Positions 5,166 through 6,137 of a DNA stretch of 6,137 nt are shown one piece after another. Position numbers and translations under genes: made by a program. The DNA comes from Planctomycetota bacterium (GTDB taxonomy: Bacteria > Planctomycetota > PLA2 > JAEUHO01), in contig JAHEIK010000246.1 of assembly GCA_024639415.1 (NCBI GenBank), forward strand, positions 1-6,137, read 5' to 3'. Below the pieces are notes generated by a model that did no database searches, was not told the DNA's origin, and saw only the letters and a program-made list of their open reading frames with translations. The stretch's first letter is position 1. Each line of letters begins with the position of its first letter.

Positions 5166-6137
5166 AGCCGCCGATCGATCCTGCTACCGCCAAGAAGGAC
5201 AGCAGCATGGACCTGCAGAAGGACATGCTCGCGCGCCACTACACCCGCCTCAGCAAGGCCGAGGACACGGGGGAGAAGGCCGCCTACACGTTCGTGCCGG
5301 GCAACCTGACGGAGCTGATGCTCTCCTTCGACCTCCTGCCGGTGTTGCCGGAGATCAACGCGCTGCAGAACGCGATGCGCAAGAAGTCCAAGGACTACAT
5401 CGCGACGGCCGAGAAGGGCGGCCACTCCGAGGACGTGTGCACGTACGTCAAGTGCGACCTCGGGATGTCGCGCTCCGGCAACGTGGGGCCGACCGGCGAG
5501 CGCATGCCGAAGCCGTCCGTCCTGCTGCTCTCCTACACGGGCTGCTTCACGTTCCTCAAGTGGTTCGAACTCCTCAAGCAGGAGTACGACTGCCCGATCG
5601 CGATGCTGCACGTCCCGTATCAGGGCGAGGGCAAGATCACCAAGAGCATGGTGGACTACATCGTCAAGCAGCTGCGGGAGAACGTGATCCCGACGCTCGA
5701 GGAGGTGTCGGGCAAGTCCTTCGACCAGGACCGGCTTTCCGAGCTGCTCGCCCGCTCGGCCCAGGCCGAGGACCTCTTCGTGAACGTGCTCGAGTCGGCG
5801 CATCAGAAGCCGTCGCCGATCGACGCCTACTTCGGCGGGGTCTACTACATCTCGCCGATCTTCACCGCGTTCCGCGGGACCGACGAGGCGATCCGCTACT
5901 ACACCGCGCTCGACCAGGAGGTGCAGGAGCGCATCCGGCTGGGCAAGGGGCCCATCACGCCCGAAGGGGACATGCCCGAGGAACGCTACCGCCTCGTCGT
6001 CGAGGGGCCGCCCTGCTGGACCAACTTCCGCGACCTGTGGAAGATGTTCTACGACGAGGGTGCCGTCGTCGTCGCCTCGACCTACACGAAGGTCGGCGGC
6101 GTCTACGAGGACGGCTTCCGTCACGATCCGGACCGGC
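5162..6137 (+). CDS. bcrB: Benzoyl-CoA reductase (ATP-dependent, class I), subunit B (beta), 3'-truncated by window edge
   Basis: Second subunit of the benzoyl-CoA-reducing module, paired with BcrC. The frame stays open from the ATG at 5162 to the window end: 325 codons of an expected 430-440, so about a quarter is missing, including the C-terminal part. Family signatures are clear: YTFVPGNLTELML (42-54), GHSEDVCTYVKCDLG with C93 and C98 (87-101), LLLSYTGCFTFLKWFELL with C128, YDCPIAMLHVPYQGEG with C144, GVYYISPIFTAFRGT, and GPPCWTNFRDLWKMFYDEG with C285. Some of these cysteines should bind the active-site 4Fe-4S cluster. The start at 5162 is coupled to the bcrC stop by ATGA but has only a weak GTGGGG upstream. 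An in-frame ATG at 5207 (Met16) has a better site, AAGGA at 5195-5199, and could be the real start, since residues 1-15 carry no recognisable motif. The ATPase subunits BcrA and BcrD should follow. Confidence 0.94.
   Translation, partial: MKPPIDPATAKKDSSMDLQKDMLARHYTRLSKAEDTGEKAAYTFVPGNLTELMLSFDLLPVLPEINALQNAMRKKSKDYIATAEKGGHSEDVCTYVKCDLGMSRSGNVGPTGERMPKPSVLLLSYTGCFTFLKWFELLKQEYDCPIAMLHVPYQGEGKITKSMVDYIVKQLRENVIPTLEEVSGKSFDQDRLSELLARSAQAEDLFVNVLESAHQKPSPIDAYFGGVYYISPIFTAFRGTDEAIRYYTALDQEVQERIRLGKGPITPEGDMPEERYRLVVEGPPCWTNFRDLWKMFYDEGAVVVASTYTKVGGVYEDGFRHDPDR

Noticed and set aside
1..6137. CRISPR arrays, insertion sequences, tRNA or rRNA genes, prophage or defence genes
   Set aside because: No direct repeat array, terminal inverted repeats, transposase, structural RNA or phage-like gene is visible. 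Coding is continuous metabolic operon sequence.

Overview
This window holds the start of an operon for anaerobic breakdown of benzoyl-CoA, the central intermediate of anaerobic aromatic degradation. The DNA is very GC-rich (about two thirds G+C by eye, with G/C strongly favoured at third codon positions). All genes lie on the + strand and almost touch. The enzyme set is the 'Thauera-type' pathway with an ATP-dependent class I benzoyl-CoA reductase. That suggests a facultative anaerobe (a denitrifying, phototrophic or otherwise respiratory high-GC bacterium, probably proteobacterial or similar) rather than an obligate anaerobe with the class II (Bam) reductase. I cannot name the species.

Layout: (1) 1-386, the 3' part of an Rrf2-family winged-helix regulator whose first dozen or so codons lie outside the window. 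(2) 387-480, the only real intergenic gap. It contains an AT-richer island with a perfect 7-bp inverted repeat (442-461) just upstream of the operon, a good operator candidate. (3) 481-1545, had, a zinc-dependent 6-hydroxycyclohex-1-ene-1-carbonyl-CoA dehydrogenase. (4) 1581-2687, oah, the ring-opening 6-oxocyclohex-1-ene-1-carbonyl-CoA hydrolase. (5) 2684-3208, a GNAT-family N-acetyltransferase, which is not a catabolic enzyme. (6) 3205-3978, dch, cyclohexa-1,5-diene-1-carbonyl-CoA hydratase. (7) 3993-5165, bcrC. (8) 5162-6137, bcrB, cut by the window end. Three of the junctions are 4-base stop/start overlaps (GTGA, ATGA, ATGA), so the genes are probably co-transcribed and translationally coupled.

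How the genes work together: the reductase (BcrC and BcrB here; the ATPase subunits BcrA and BcrD are expected downstream) reduces benzoyl-CoA to the 1,5-dienoyl-CoA. Dch hydrates this to 6-hydroxycyclohexenoyl-CoA, Had oxidises it to the 6-oxo compound with NAD+, and Oah adds water and opens the ring to 3-hydroxypimeloyl-CoA, which enters beta-oxidation. The genes run in roughly the reverse order of the pathway.

The most interesting feature is the pair of non-catabolic genes. An Rrf2 regulator and a GNAT acetyltransferase together recall BadM and BadL of Rhodopseudomonas palustris, where BadM (Rrf2) represses the reductase operon and BadL (GNAT) acetylates aminobenzoates to make regulatory ligands. 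Here such a pair accompanies the Thauera-type Had/Oah/Dch branch instead of the Rhodopseudomonas BadK/BadH/BadI branch, and the GNAT is embedded inside the catabolic operon. The basic enzymology is known; the regulatory wiring is what may be undescribed.
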